NCBI RefSeq assembly: GCF_012726205.1
Contig: NZ_JAASAE010000014.1
Span: 1-64,000, forward strand
Direction: 5' to 3'
Length of the DNA: 64,000 nt
Source: Rhodococcus sp. HNM0569
GTDB lineage: Bacteria; Actinomycetota; Actinomycetes; Mycobacteriales; Mycobacteriaceae
The position numbers and the translations under genes were made by a program. The notes under the pieces were generated by a model, which was not told the origin of the DNA, searched no databases, and saw nothing but the letters and a program-made list of their open reading frames with translations. Below, piece after piece: positions 47,811-56,837 of the stretch; position 1 is the first letter of the stretch; each line of letters starts with the position of its first letter.

Positions 47811-48029
47811 GTGAACGGAACTTGCACGGAGTGTGCGGCGGGCCCCGAAAACGACCGTTCCGACCACTGCCACGGCACCTTGATCCGGCACGAGGTCCTC
47901 GCCTTCGAGTGCACGGATCCGCAGTGCGCATCTCCCGTCGAGGTCCGGCACCGTCTCGTGATCGACTGTGTCGAACTCGGCGACTGCGCATGCACCGTCC
48001 GCGCCACGGAGTTCCGCCAGGCCTCCTGA
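47811..48029 (+). CDS. Small cysteine-rich protein
   Basis: A 72-residue protein with eight cysteines (5, 8, 20, 34, 39, 53, 59, 61) arranged as CTEC, CHG, CTDPQC and DC-ELGDCAC, consistent with one or two zinc-binding knuckles. I know of no described function. The GTG at 47811 has GAGGACGG upstream. A parS site lies in the two bases after its stop. It is likely cytoplasmic (no signal peptide). Confidence 0.7.
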   Translation: MNGTCTECAAGPENDRSDHCHGTLIRHEVLAFECTDPQCASPVEVRHRLVIDCVELGDCACTVRATEFRQAS

Positions 48030-48031
48030 GC

Positions 48032-48045
48032 GTTTCACGTGGAAC
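48032..48045. promoter_or_regulatory. parS site at 48 kb
   Basis: GTTTCACGTGGAAC, the same variant as at 18129 and 8805. It is about 36 kb from oriC. Confidence 0.65.
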
Positions 48046-48419
48046 TAGCCGGAGGGGTACACGATCTGCTGGATCGCCCACGTATTGCCGTCCGGGTCGG
48101 TGAAGCCGGTGAACCTGCCCCACGGCAGATCCTGCACCTCCGACGCGTCGACGCCGCGCGACGTGAGCTCGCGATAGGCCTCGTCGGCATCGCCCACCAC
48201 CATCTGCAGCCCGTGCTGGGTGCCGGGCTCCATCGGCGTCATGTTGAGGTCGAGCACGATCGAGCAGGCCGATCCCGGCGGGGTGAGCTGCACGAAACGC
48301 AGTTCGGGATTGACCGTGTGATCGTGGTCGGCGTGGAAGCCGACCTTGTCGACGTAGAACGCCTTCGCGCGGTCGATGTCGCCGACCGGTACGGGCACGA
48401 GTTCGAGCTTCCAGTCCAT
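48045..48419 (-). CDS. VOC/glyoxalase-family protein
   Basis: A 124-residue vicinal-oxygen-chelate protein. It begins KLELVPVPVGDIDRAKAFYVDKVGF and ends DLPWGRFTGFTDPDGNTWAIQQ, the typical paired beta-alpha-beta-beta-beta units. Metal-ligand positions are not all evident. Members are resistance proteins, isomerases or oxygenases; the substrate cannot be told from sequence. Its stop overlaps the last base of the parS site. Confidence 0.85.
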   Translation of the reverse strand: MDWKLELVPVPVGDIDRAKAFYVDKVGFHADHDHTVNPELRFVQLTPPGSACSIVLDLNMTPMEPGTQHGLQMVVGDADEAYRELTSRGVDASEVQDLPWGRFTGFTDPDGNTWAIQQIVYPSG

Positions 48420-48506
48420 CGCGACTCCTGACGAGTTCGGATATGCACTGCCGAAGCTACCGGCAGGCGAGGCCGGAAACGGGGGAATCGAGATCGTGGG
48501 AGGCGG

Positions 48507-48908
48507 TCAGGAGGACGCGCAGGCGTCCTTGAGCGAGCACGCGCCGCACGAGTTGCCACACGCGCCGGCGTCCGACTCGGGCACGGCCGCCGCGGCGCGC
48601 GCACCGATGCTGCCTCCGGCGCCCGCCGTGAGCAGCGACGCGATCAGCGCGACGACCACGAGCACGATGCCGAGCACGCCGTCGATCAGCAGGCCGCCCA
48701 GTCCGCCGAGGATCAGCAGGCCTGCCGTCGCGAGCAGGGTGGGCGCCGCGACCTTGTTGGCGACGGCGAACGCGTCGTCCGAGCGCAGGGTGGCGGGCGT
48801 GCGCACACCGGCCCAGCGGTTGCGCGGCAGGCGTTCGGTGAGCCCGGCCACCGCGACGGCACCGACGGCGACGGCGAGGACGAACAGCACTACCGAGACG
48901 ATCAACAC
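48507..48908 (-). CDS. SdpI-like membrane protein with cysteine tail
   Basis: A 133-residue protein with one N-terminal membrane helix (IVSVVLFVLAVAVGAVAVAGL), the SdpI-family motif RNRWAGVRTPATLRSDDAF, two further helices, and an unusual C-terminus CGNSCGACSLKDACASS with four cysteines (CxxxCxxCx5C). SdpI proteins give immunity against the SdpC toxin in Bacillus; here no toxin gene is seen. The GTG at 48908 is chosen since the frame upstream runs into the leuS promoter region. Confidence 0.75.
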   Translation of the reverse strand: MLIVSVVLFVLAVAVGAVAVAGLTERLPRNRWAGVRTPATLRSDDAFAVANKVAAPTLLATAGLLILGGLGGLLIDGVLGIVLVVVALIASLLTAGAGGSIGARAAAAVPESDAGACGNSCGACSLKDACASS

Positions 48909-49003
48909 CCGCTCAGGATACGTGCAGACGGGACCGGCACGTGAGCGTGGGGGACGTGACGTTCTACGCTTGATGGCGGTATTCGACGTCAGCCAAGTAG
49001 ATA

Positions 49004-51862
49004 GTGACCACCGTGACCTCACCAGTTCAGCCCTCCCCGGCCCCCGACGACGCGCCGCAGCATCGCTACACAGCCGAGCTCGCCGGTCGCATCGAGCAGC
49101 GCTGGCAGGAGCGGTGGGCCGCGGACGGCACCTTCGACGCGCCCAATCCGGTCGGCCCCCTCGCGGGCGACGTGCCTGCGGACAAGCTGTTCGTGCAGGA
49201 CATGTTCCCGTACCCGTCGGGTGCGGGACTGCACGTGGGCCACCCGCTCGGTTACATCGCGACCGACGTGTACGCGCGCTACCACCGGATGCTGGGCCGC
49301 AACGTGCTGCACACCCTCGGCTACGACGCGTTCGGTCTGCCCGCCGAGCAGTACGCGGTGCAGACGGGCACGCACCCGCGCACCACCACCGAGGCGAACA
49401 TCGCCAACATGCAGCGGCAGCTGGGCCGCCTCGGACTCGGTCACGACCGCAGGCGCACCTTCGCGACCACGGATGTCGACTTCTACCACTGGACGCAGTG
49501 GATCTTCCTGCAGATCTACAACGCGTGGTTCGACAAGGACGCCGAGCGTGCGCGGCCGATCACCGAGCTCGCGGAAGAGTTCGCGTCGGGTGCGCGGGCC
49601 CTGCCGGACGGGCGTGCGTGGGACGAGCTGTCGGTCGCCGAGCGTGGCGACGTGCTCGACTCGTACCGGCTCGTCTACCGCTCGGACTCGATGGTCAACT
49701 GGTGCCCGGGTCTCGGCACGGTGCTCGCCAACGAAGAGGTCACCGCGGACGGGCGCAGCGAGCGCGGCAACTTCCCCGTGTTCCGGAAGCGCTTGCGGCA
49801 GTGGATGATGCGCATCACCGCGTACTCCGATCGGCTGATCGACGATCTCGAGCATCTCGACTGGCCCGACAAGGTCAAGTCGATGCAGCGCAACTGGATC
49901 GGCCGATCCTACGGTGCGCAGGTCACGTTCACGGTGCCGCACGGCGACGAGGTGGACGAGGTCGAGGTCTTCACGACCCGCCCCGACACGCTGTTCGGCG
50001 CCACCTACGTCACCCTCGCCCCCGAGCACGAGTTGGTCGACAGGATCGTCGCCGACGCGTGGCCCGCGGACGTCGACGAGCGGTGGACGGCGGGGCAGCC
50101 CGATCCGGTCGCGGCCGTCGGCGCGTACCGGCAGGCGATCGCCGCGAAGTCCGACCTCGAGCGCCAGGAGAACAAGGAGAAGACCGGCGTCTTCCTCGGC
50201 GTCTACGCCGTCAATCCGGTCAACGGCGCGAAGGTGCCGGTGTTCGTCGCCGACTACGTGCTCACCGGGTACGGCACCGGCGCGATCATGGCGGTGCCGG
50301 GCCACGATCAGCGCGACTGGGAGTTCGCGCGGACGTTCGGGCTCGACGTCCGGGAGGTCATCTCGGGCGGCGACATCGCCGAGTCGGCGTACACGGGCGA
50401 CGGTGTCCTGGTGAACTCCGGTTTCCTCGACGGCATGTCGGTCGCCGATGCCAAGGCGGCCGTCGTTGCGAAGCTCGAGGAAGAGGGCAAGGGCGAGGGC
50501 ACGATCCAGTACAAGCTGCGCGACTGGCTGTTCGCGCGCCAGCGGTACTGGGGCGAGCCCTTCCCCATCGTGTACGACGCCGACGGCCGTCCGCACGCGC
50601 TGCCGGAATCGGCTCTGCCCGTGGAACTTCCCGAAGTCGAGGACTACGCACCGGTGTCCTTCGACCCGGACGACGCCGACTCCGAGCCGTCGCCGCCGCT
50701 CGCGAAGGCGGCGGAATGGGTCGACGTCGAACTCGATCTGGGCGACGGTCTGCAGTCGTACACGCGCGACACCAACGTCATGCCGCAGTGGGCGGGCAGC
50801 TCGTGGTACCAGCTGCGCTACATCGACCCCACCAATCGGGATGCCTTCTGCGACATCGAGAACGAGCGGTACTGGACGGGCCCGCGGCCTGAGATCCACG
50901 GCGTGAACGATCCCGGCGGCGTCGACCTGTACGTCGGCGGCGTCGAACATGCCGTGCTGCACCTGCTGTACGCGCGGTTCTGGCACAAGGTGCTGTTCGA
51001 TCTCGGTCACGTGACGTCGAGCGAGCCGTACCGGCGCCTGTTCAATCAGGGCTACATCCAGGCGTACGCGTACACCGACGAGCGCGGCGTCTACGTGCCG
51101 GCGGCCGAGGTGGAAGAACGCGACGGCACGTTCTGGTACCAGGGCGCCCAGGTGCGTCAGGAGTACGGCAAGATGGGCAAGAGCCTCAAGAACGCCGTTG
51201 CGCCCGACGACATCTGCAACGACTACGGTGCCGACACGCTGCGCGTGTACGAGATGGCGATGGGTCCGCTCGACACGTCGCGCCCGTGGGCGACGAAGGA
51301 CGTGGTGGGCGCGCAGCGTTTCCTGCAGCGCGTGTGGCGTCTCGTGGTCGACGAGGAGGCGGGCGCGGTCCGTGTCGGCGAGGACGCACTGTCCGACGAC
51401 ACCTTGCGCGCGCTCAACAAGGCGGTCGCGGGAGTGCGCGACGACTACGCGGGGCTACGCGACAACACGGCCACCGCGAAGCTCATCGAGTACACCAACT
51501 ACCTCACCAAGTCGTATCCGGACGGCGCTCCCCGCGCGGCCGTCGAGCCGCTCGTGCTGATGGTCGCGCCGCTCGCACCGCACCTCGCGGAGGAACTGTG
51601 GTCGCGGCTCGGTCACGCGGAGTCGTTGGCGCACGGGCCATTCCCCGAGGCCGACGCGAAGTGGCTCGTGGAGGACAGTGTCGAGTATCCGATCCAGGTC
51701 AACGGCAAGGTCCGCAGCCGCATCCAGGTGCCCGCCGACGCGTCGCGCGAGCAGGTGCACGCGGCCGCGCTCGCCGACGACAAGATCGCAGGCATGCTCG
51801 GCGGCAAGGAGCCGCGCAAGGTCATCGTCGTACCGGGGAAGATGGTCAACGTCGTTCTGTGA
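49004..51862 (+). CDS. leuS: Leucyl-tRNA synthetase
   Basis: A 952-residue class I synthetase that charges tRNA-Leu. The HIGH-type motif is [16 protein letters not shown], the editing (CP1) domain lies in the middle third ([19 protein letters not shown]), and the KMSKS-type motif is [10 protein letters not shown]. The C-terminal part matches bacterial LeuRS. The GTG at 49004 gives [19 protein letters not shown] 49013 is an alternative. It follows algH as in M. tuberculosis Rv0041. Confidence 0.97.
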   Translation: MTTVTSPVQPSPAPDDAPQHRYTAELAGRIEQRWQERWAADGTFDAPNPVGPLAGDVPADKLFVQDMFPYPSGAGLHVGHPLGYIATDVYARYHRMLGRNVLHTLGYDAFGLPAEQYAVQTGTHPRTTTEANIANMQRQLGRLGLGHDRRRTFATTDVDFYHWTQWIFLQIYNAWFDKDAERARPITELAEEFASGARALPDGRAWDELSVAERGDVLDSYRLVYRSDSMVNWCPGLGTVLANEEVTADGRSERGNFPVFRKRLRQWMMRITAYSDRLIDDLEHLDWPDKVKSMQRNWIGRSYGAQVTFTVPHGDEVDEVEVFTTRPDTLFGATYVTLAPEHELVDRIVADAWPADVDERWTAGQPDPVAAVGAYRQAIAAKSDLERQENKEKTGVFLGVYAVNPVNGAKVPVFVADYVLTGYGTGAIMAVPGHDQRDWEFARTFGLDVREVISGGDIAESAYTGDGVLVNSGFLDGMSVADAKAAVVAKLEEEGKGEGTIQYKLRDWLFARQRYWGEPFPIVYDADGRPHALPESALPVELPEVEDYAPVSFDPDDADSEPSPPLAKAAEWVDVELDLGDGLQSYTRDTNVMPQWAGSSWYQLRYIDPTNRDAFCDIENERYWTGPRPEIHGVNDPGGVDLYVGGVEHAVLHLLYARFWHKVLFDLGHVTSSEPYRRLFNQGYIQAYAYTDERGVYVPAAEVEERDGTFWYQGAQVRQEYGKMGKSLKNAVAPDDICNDYGADTLRVYEMAMGPLDTSRPWATKDVVGAQRFLQRVWRLVVDEEAGAVRVGEDALSDDTLRALNKAVAGVRDDYAGLRDNTATAKLIEYTNYLTKSYPDGAPRAAVEPLVLMVAPLAPHLAEELWSRLGHAESLAHGPFPEADAKWLVEDSVEYPIQVNGKVRSRIQVPADASREQVHAAALADDKIAGMLGGKEPRKVIVVPGKMVNVVL

Positions 51863-51884
51863 CAGCGGGATCCCCCAACTTTTG

Positions 51885-51935
51885 GTCACAATGTCACATC
51901 GTGTGCGCTCGATGCACACGATGTGACATTGTGAC
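51885..51935. terminator. Perfect 22 bp inverted repeat between leuS and a convergent methyltransferase gene
   Basis: Arms 51885-51906 and 51914-51935 are exact reverse complements around the loop gctcgat. Inside each arm TGTGAC/GTCACA units repeat. It lies midway between two convergent gene ends, so a bidirectional terminator is plausible, although GC content is low for one and no T-run is present. Confidence 0.7.
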
Positions 51936-51941
51936 TGGCGG

Positions 51942-52790
51942 TCAGGTACGGGCGACGACGAAGTCCTCACCGCTCGAGGGCCGCAGACCGTCGGGCCGGT
52001 CGGTGAAGTAGCGGTCACCGAGAGCCGTGCCTGCGATGTGCCGGACGTCGGCGAAACCGGCGTCGCGGGCCATGCCGATCATCTCGTCGGGTGTGTAGAA
52101 GCTGACGAACGGCGTGCCCGACGCGTGCGCACCCTTGCGGCTCGTGTCGAGGCCCGCGCGGTCGGCCGGGTCGAGCAGGTCCGGTGGCAGCAGGAAGGTC
52201 ATCGCGAGCGTCGAGCCCGGTGCGAAGCGTGCGACGTCGCGCAAGGTCTGTGCCGTCGTCTCTTTCGAGAGGTACATCGCGACACCGGTCGACGCGACGA
52301 CGGCGGGGCGGCCCGCGTCGAAGCCCGATCCGACGAGTCGCCCCTGCCACGACTCGCCCGCCTCGAAGTCGACCGGCACGAAATGCACACGGTCGGATCC
52401 GGGGTAGCCGAGTTCGCGTAGTCGCTGCTGCTTCCATGCCTGCGTGCCGGGCTGTTCGACCTCGAACACGTCGAGCGTCTCGACGACGTCGGCCCTGCGC
52501 TGTGCGAAGGTGTCGAGCCCGGCGCCGAGCACGACATACTGGTCGACTCCCCGCGCATGTTCCCGGGTGACGAGATCCTCGACGAACCGTGCGCGCGCGA
52601 CGATCGCCGCGCGGAATCCGCGGGTGCCGTCGGGATCCATGTCCGGCCTGCGTCGCCAGTCGTCGTCCGGGGCGACGAGTCGCAGCCCGATCGCGTCGTC
52701 GAAGACGGGCGGTGACGCGTCCACCTCCAGGTGGAGCGCGCGCCACAGCGCGACACGGACGGCGGTGTCGTCGGGCTCGCCGGATGTCAT
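51942..52790 (-). CDS. SAM-dependent methyltransferase, TIGR00027/LCMT family
   Basis: A 282-residue methyltransferase of the actinobacterial family related to leucine carboxyl methyltransferases. It has RARFVEDLVTREHARGVDQYVVLGAGLDTFAQR, VFEVEQPGTQAWKQ and ASTGVAMYLSKETTAQTLRDVARFAPGS. The ATG at 52790 has AGGAG upstream. Many paralogues occur in mycobacteria; the substrate is unknown. It diverges from the aminophosphonate cluster. Confidence 0.9.
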   Translation of the reverse strand: MTSGEPDDTAVRVALWRALHLEVDASPPVFDDAIGLRLVAPDDDWRRRPDMDPDGTRGFRAAIVARARFVEDLVTREHARGVDQYVVLGAGLDTFAQRRADVVETLDVFEVEQPGTQAWKQQRLRELGYPGSDRVHFVPVDFEAGESWQGRLVGSGFDAGRPAVVASTGVAMYLSKETTAQTLRDVARFAPGSTLAMTFLLPPDLLDPADRAGLDTSRKGAHASGTPFVSFYTPDEMIGMARDAGFADVRHIAGTALGDRYFTDRPDGLRPSSGEDFVVART

Positions 52791-52868
52791 CGGTTCTCCT
52801 CTCGGTCCCGACCATCGCACCCGATCGTGACAGCGTCGCGCAAGGTTGCGCGTAGATGAACGCCTGCC

Positions 52869-52910
52869 AACTTATATAGACGTGCTGTAAACAATCCGAA
52901 CTTGTATTGA
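52869..52910. promoter_or_regulatory. Direct-repeat operator upstream of the aminophosphonate cluster
   Basis: AACTTATATAGA at 52869-52880 and AACTTGTATTGA at 52899-52910 are 30 bp apart (three helical turns) in an unusually AT-rich patch. The TATAGAC core resembles HutC-type GntR sites such as that of PhnF. The GntR protein at 56838-57575 is the natural candidate. Confidence 0.5.
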
Positions 52911-52943
52911 TAAGTGCGGGGTGGGCCGTGCACGATCGACCGC

Positions 52944-54068
52944 ATGGCAGCACAACGGAACTACGACCTCGCGGTGGTCGGGGCGGGCATCGTCGGCCTC
53001 GCCCACGCGTATCACGCGCACCGACGCGGCCTGCGTGTCGCGGTCGTCGAGCAGAACGACGGCGTCGTCGGCGCGTCGGTCCAGAACTTCGGCCACGCGT
53101 GCATCACGGCGCAGTCCGGCCGCGCCCTCGAGTACGCGCGCGCCGGCAGACGGCACTGGCTCGACCTCGCGCGCTCGGCGGACTTCTGGGCCGCCGAAGC
53201 CGGCACGTGGTGCGTCGCACGCCGCGACGACGAACTCGCCGTCATGACCGAGTTCGCCGCCGAACGCGACGACGAGGCGGTACGACTGCTCTCGCGCGAC
53301 GAGATCCTGGACCGCGTGCCGGTCGCAGATCCGGCCACGGCAGGCGGGATGTACCTGCCGTTCGACCTCCAGATCGATCCTCGCGCGGCGGCGCCGGCGA
53401 TCGCGCGGTGGCTCGAAGCCGAGGGGGTCGACTTCCACTGGCACACCGCGGCACTCGGCTTCGAGACCGGTCGAATCCGTACCTCGCGCGGTGAGCTGTC
53501 CGCGACGCACGTCGTCATCGCGACCAACTACGACGTCGACCGGCTCTTCCCCGCGCTGGCCGACGGACTCGTGCGGTGCCGGCTGCACATGCTGCGCGCG
53601 CGGGTCGCGCTGCCCCGTCCGTTGCCCGGGCCGCTGTTCACCGGCTGGTCGCTCGTGCGCTACTCGGGTTTCGAGAACCTGCCCAGCACACCGGATCTCG
53701 CGCAACGTCTGGCCGTCGAACACCCCGACGAGGTGGCCCTCGACCTGCACCAGATGTACACGCCGCAACGCGACGGCACGATTCTCGTCGGCGACACCCA
53801 CGCGCGCGACGTGTCGCCCGTGCCGTTCCAGAGCGAGGACGGCTTCCGCGTGCTGCTCGACGAGACACGTCGACTGTTCGGCTCCGACATCGAGGTGATC
53901 GAACGCTGGCAGGGCGTGTACAGCTCGGCGCCGGATCGCGAATTCCTGATCGCCGAACCGCTCGACCGCGTGCACGTCGTGACGGTGACGACCGGAATCG
54001 GCATGACGACGAGCATGGGCCTCGCCGCCGACACCGTCGCCCGCATCGCCGCCACCGTTGCGGCCTGA
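52944..54068 (+). CDS. FAD-dependent oxidoreductase of the phosphonate-linked TIGR03364 type
   Basis: A 374-residue DAO-family flavoprotein. The FAD motif is DLAVVGAGIVGLAHAYHAHRRG, followed by VVEQNDGVVGASVQNFGHACI and the C-terminal TVTTGIGMTTSMGLAADTVA. The family is defined partly by constant association with a phosphonatase-like HAD gene, as here, and is proposed to oxidatively deaminate an aminophosphonate. The ATG at 52944 has no strong ribosome site. The operator-like repeats lie just upstream. Confidence 0.85.
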   Translation: MAAQRNYDLAVVGAGIVGLAHAYHAHRRGLRVAVVEQNDGVVGASVQNFGHACITAQSGRALEYARAGRRHWLDLARSADFWAAEAGTWCVARRDDELAVMTEFAAERDDEAVRLLSRDEILDRVPVADPATAGGMYLPFDLQIDPRAAAPAIARWLEAEGVDFHWHTAALGFETGRIRTSRGELSATHVVIATNYDVDRLFPALADGLVRCRLHMLRARVALPRPLPGPLFTGWSLVRYSGFENLPSTPDLAQRLAVEHPDEVALDLHQMYTPQRDGTILVGDTHARDVSPVPFQSEDGFRVLLDETRRLFGSDIEVIERWQGVYSSAPDREFLIAEPLDRVHVVTVTTGIGMTTSMGLAADTVARIAATVAA

Positions 54069-54098
54069 CGCCGCACATCCCATGAAAGAGGTAAACCG

Positions 54099-54818
54099 TT
54101 GAGCAGCAACCAGACACTCGACACACCCGTCTCGCTCGTCGTATTCGACATGGCAGGCACCACCGTGCAGGACGAGGGGCTCGTGCGCCGCGCGTTCCTC
54201 GCCGCCGACGAGCATGCGGGTCTGGCCACGACCGATGCGGAGCGCGCCCGCATGCTCGAGTACGTCGACGAGACGATGGGCCAGTCCAAGATCGTGGTGT
54301 TCCGGCATCTCGCACACGGCGACGAAGAACAGGCACAGGCAGCGAACAAGGTGTTCGAGACCGCGTACGCCGCCATGGTCGCCGCGGGCGAGTGCAGCCC
54401 GATCCCCGGCGCGGAGAACACCTTCGACAGGCTGCGCAGTGACGGCGTCGCGATCGCGCTCACCACGGGCTTCGCACACGACACGCAGAATGCGATCCTC
54501 GACGCCCTCGGGTGGCACGAGCTCGCCGACGTCACGCTGTGCCCCGGTCACGGTGTGCGAGGACGGCCGTTCCCGGACATGCCGCTGACCGCGCTCATGC
54601 GCACCGGCGGCGAATCGGTGCACGACATGGTCGTCGTCGGCGACAGCGCGTCGGACGTCGTGAGCGGGTTGCGGGCAGGTGCCCGTGCGTCGGTCGGCGT
54701 CCTCACCGGAGCGCACGATCGCGCTCGTTTCGAGCAGGCCGGTGCGACCCATGTGCTCGGGAGTGTCGCCGACGTACCCGAGTTGGTCGAGCAAGTGAAC
54801 GCAGGCGCGCACCGCTGA
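54099..54818 (+). CDS. Phosphonatase-like HAD hydrolase
   Basis: A 239-residue haloacid-dehalogenase-fold enzyme resembling PhnX-type phosphonatases (TIGR03351). The nucleophile motif is VFDMAGTTVQDEG (PhnX has DWAGT), the lid contains MGQSKIVVFRHL, the Thr motif IALTTGF and the terminal VVGDSASDVVSGLRAG. It probably cleaves the C-P bond of a 2-phosphonoaldehyde. The TTG start at 54099 has AAAGAGG upstream. A catalytic lysine as in PhnX was not identified with certainty. Confidence 0.85.
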   Translation: MSSNQTLDTPVSLVVFDMAGTTVQDEGLVRRAFLAADEHAGLATTDAERARMLEYVDETMGQSKIVVFRHLAHGDEEQAQAANKVFETAYAAMVAAGECSPIPGAENTFDRLRSDGVAIALTTGFAHDTQNAILDALGWHELADVTLCPGHGVRGRPFPDMPLTALMRTGGESVHDMVVVGDSASDVVSGLRAGARASVGVLTGAHDRARFEQAGATHVLGSVADVPELVEQVNAGAHR

Positions 54819-54930
54819 CTCCCGCACCGTCGACTTCTTCCGCCGATCCACAGCGCAGTGGACCGGTCGATCAGCCACGCCCACCACCGGGACGACGACG
54901 GCTCTCCCGGCCGACCACCGAGGCATTCAC

Positions 54931-56259
54931 ATGGCACAGATCCTCGCTTCCACGCGCACCGCCGGGCCCGAAGGAGACATTGCAACGCGGATGCGCCGCT
55001 GGCGCATCCAGATCTTCGCGATCACCTGGGTCGCCTACGCGGGCTTCTATTTCACGAGGCAGGCGTTCTCGGTCGCCAAACTCGGCATCCTCGAGGACCC
55101 GCTCGTCGACACCGCCCTGACCAAGTCCGCACTCGCGAATCTCGACGCGCTGTATCTCGCTGCCTACGCGGTGGGACAGTTCGTGTGGGGATCGGTGTCC
55201 GACCGTTTCGGGCCGCGTGTCGTGGTGTTGGGCGGGCTCGCGATCTCGGCCGTCGTCACGATGTTCATGGGTCTGCTGCCGGCCCTCGTGTTCCTGATTC
55301 CACTGATGATCGTGCAGGGTCTCGCGCAGTCGACGGGCTGGTCGGGCCTCCTCGCGAATATGGCGCAGTTCTTCACGATCGGCGAGCGCGGCCGCATCCT
55401 CGGTCTGTGGAGCACCAACTACGCGTTCGGCGGTCTCGCCGCGGCCCCGCTGCTCGGCTGGGTCGCCTACGGCCTGTTCGACTCGTGGCGGGCGGCATTC
55501 TTCGCAGGTGCGGCGGTCGTCGGCGTCGTCTTTGTGGCGGTCTTGGTGTTCCAGCGCAACACACCCCGGGATGTCGGGCTGCCACCGATCGAGGAAGCGC
55601 GTGCCGGCACCGAGCCGATACTGGGCGGCGATGCGCCCGTCGCACACGAATCCGGCTCGCTGCGTGAATCATTCGCCGCCGTAATGCGAGACCGCATGGT
55701 GGTGACCCTCGGTCTGTCGTACTTCCTGCTCAAGCCGGCGCGCTACGCGATCCTGTTGTGGGGTCCGGTGATCGTGGCCGAGAAGCTCGCGAACGGGGAC
55801 CGCTTCCAGGCGGTCGTCGTTCCCGTCGCCTTCGGGGTCGCGGGCGTCGTCGCGCCGATCCTGATCGGGCGCATCTCCGATCGCGTGTTCCACGCGCGCC
55901 GCGTCCCCGCATGCGTCCTGAGCCTCGCGGTCCTCGTCGCGGTTCTCGCACTGTTCACGCCGCTCACCGCGACCGGCAATGTGTGGGTCATGGTCGCGGT
56001 GCTCGCGGTCATCGGACTGTCGGTGTACGGCGCCGACGCGATGATCTCGTGCGTGTCGGCGGTCGACTTCGGCACCTCGAAGCATGCGGGCACCGCGTCC
56101 GGTGTGATCAACGGATGCGGCTCGGTCGGTGCCATCCTCGGAGGTCTGCTGCCCGGCTATCTGGGCACGACGGCACTGTTCTACGGCTTCGCGGGCGCGG
56201 CGCTGCTCGCGCTGGTACTCCTCGCGCCCCACTGGAATCGGATGCCCGCGGCAGAATGA
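54931..56259 (+). CDS. MFS transporter, organophosphate:phosphate antiporter type
   Basis: A 442-residue transporter with about 12 membrane segments. It has WVAYAGFYFTRQAFSVAKLGI near the start and GQFVWGSVSDRFGPRVVVLGG (A-motif); the pattern resembles GlpT/UhpT antiporters. In the cluster it most likely imports an organophosphonate. It starts 112 bp after the HAD gene in the same direction. Confidence 0.85.
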   Translation: MAQILASTRTAGPEGDIATRMRRWRIQIFAITWVAYAGFYFTRQAFSVAKLGILEDPLVDTALTKSALANLDALYLAAYAVGQFVWGSVSDRFGPRVVVLGGLAISAVVTMFMGLLPALVFLIPLMIVQGLAQSTGWSGLLANMAQFFTIGERGRILGLWSTNYAFGGLAAAPLLGWVAYGLFDSWRAAFFAGAAVVGVVFVAVLVFQRNTPRDVGLPPIEEARAGTEPILGGDAPVAHESGSLRESFAAVMRDRMVVTLGLSYFLLKPARYAILLWGPVIVAEKLANGDRFQAVVVPVAFGVAGVVAPILIGRISDRVFHARRVPACVLSLAVLVAVLALFTPLTATGNVWVMVAVLAVIGLSVYGADAMISCVSAVDFGTSKHAGTASGVINGCGSVGAILGGLLPGYLGTTALFYGFAGAALLALVLLAPHWNRMPAAE

Positions 56260-56263
56260 CCGG

Positions 56264-56830
56264 GTGCGCCTCTTGATCCGCGATGCCCACGCGGCGGCCG
56301 ACGCCGCCGCGTGCGCCGCTCTGTACCGCCCGTACGTCATCGACACCGCAATCACTTTCGAGTCCGAACCGCCCGGCACCGACGCGATGGCCGCACGCAT
56401 CTCCGCGGCGACGCGCGACTACGCCTGGCTGGTCGCGGAGAACCCCGGCACTCCGGAAGGCAGTGCGGGCGAGCGCTACGGTGCCGACATTCTCGGGTAT
56501 GCCTACGCGGGCCGGTTCCGTGAGCGTCCCGCATACCGGTTCACCTGCGAGGTCAGCGTGTACGTGCGGAGGGGCCTGCGCCGCACCGGAGCCGGGCGCG
56601 CGCTGTACGAGGCACTGTTCACGCGGCTCGCGGAGCGTGGCTACCTCACGGCGGTCGCGGTGATCACGGTGCCCAACGACGCGAGCGTCGGCCTGCACAC
56701 CGCGCTCGGGTTCGAGCCGGTCGGCACGTTCCGCCGCGTCGGCTTCAAGCACGGACAGTGGCGTGATGTCGAATGGATGCAGCGCCCGCTCGGCACGGGT
56801 CCGGTTGCCGGCCCACGCGAGCCGCGTTGA
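56264..56830 (+). CDS. GNAT acetyltransferase, phosphinothricin acetyltransferase-like
   Basis: A 188-residue N-acetyltransferase of the PAT/Bar type. It begins RLLIRDAHAAADAAACAALYRPYVIDTAITFESEPP and has the acetyl-CoA motif VYVRRGLRRTGAGRALYEALF, followed by HTALGFEPVGTFRRVGFKHGQWRDVEW. PAT-like enzymes acetylate phosphinothricin or methionine sulfoximine. Next to a phosphonate cluster it could acetylate an aminophosphonate. The GTG at 56264 lies five bases after the transporter stop, so it is in the same operon. Confidence 0.85.
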   Translation: MRLLIRDAHAAADAAACAALYRPYVIDTAITFESEPPGTDAMAARISAATRDYAWLVAENPGTPEGSAGERYGADILGYAYAGRFRERPAYRFTCEVSVYVRRGLRRTGAGRALYEALFTRLAERGYLTAVAVITVPNDASVGLHTALGFEPVGTFRRVGFKHGQWRDVEWMQRPLGTGPVAGPREPR

Positions 56831-56837
56831 CGCGCGC

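Noticed and set aside
49019-51010. 663-codon minus-strand frame opposite leuS
   Set aside because: Antisense to an unmistakable leuS.
51885-51935. Insertion-sequence end or CRP site
   Set aside because: No transposase or target duplication is visible, and the TGTGAC units do not have the spacing of a CRP site.
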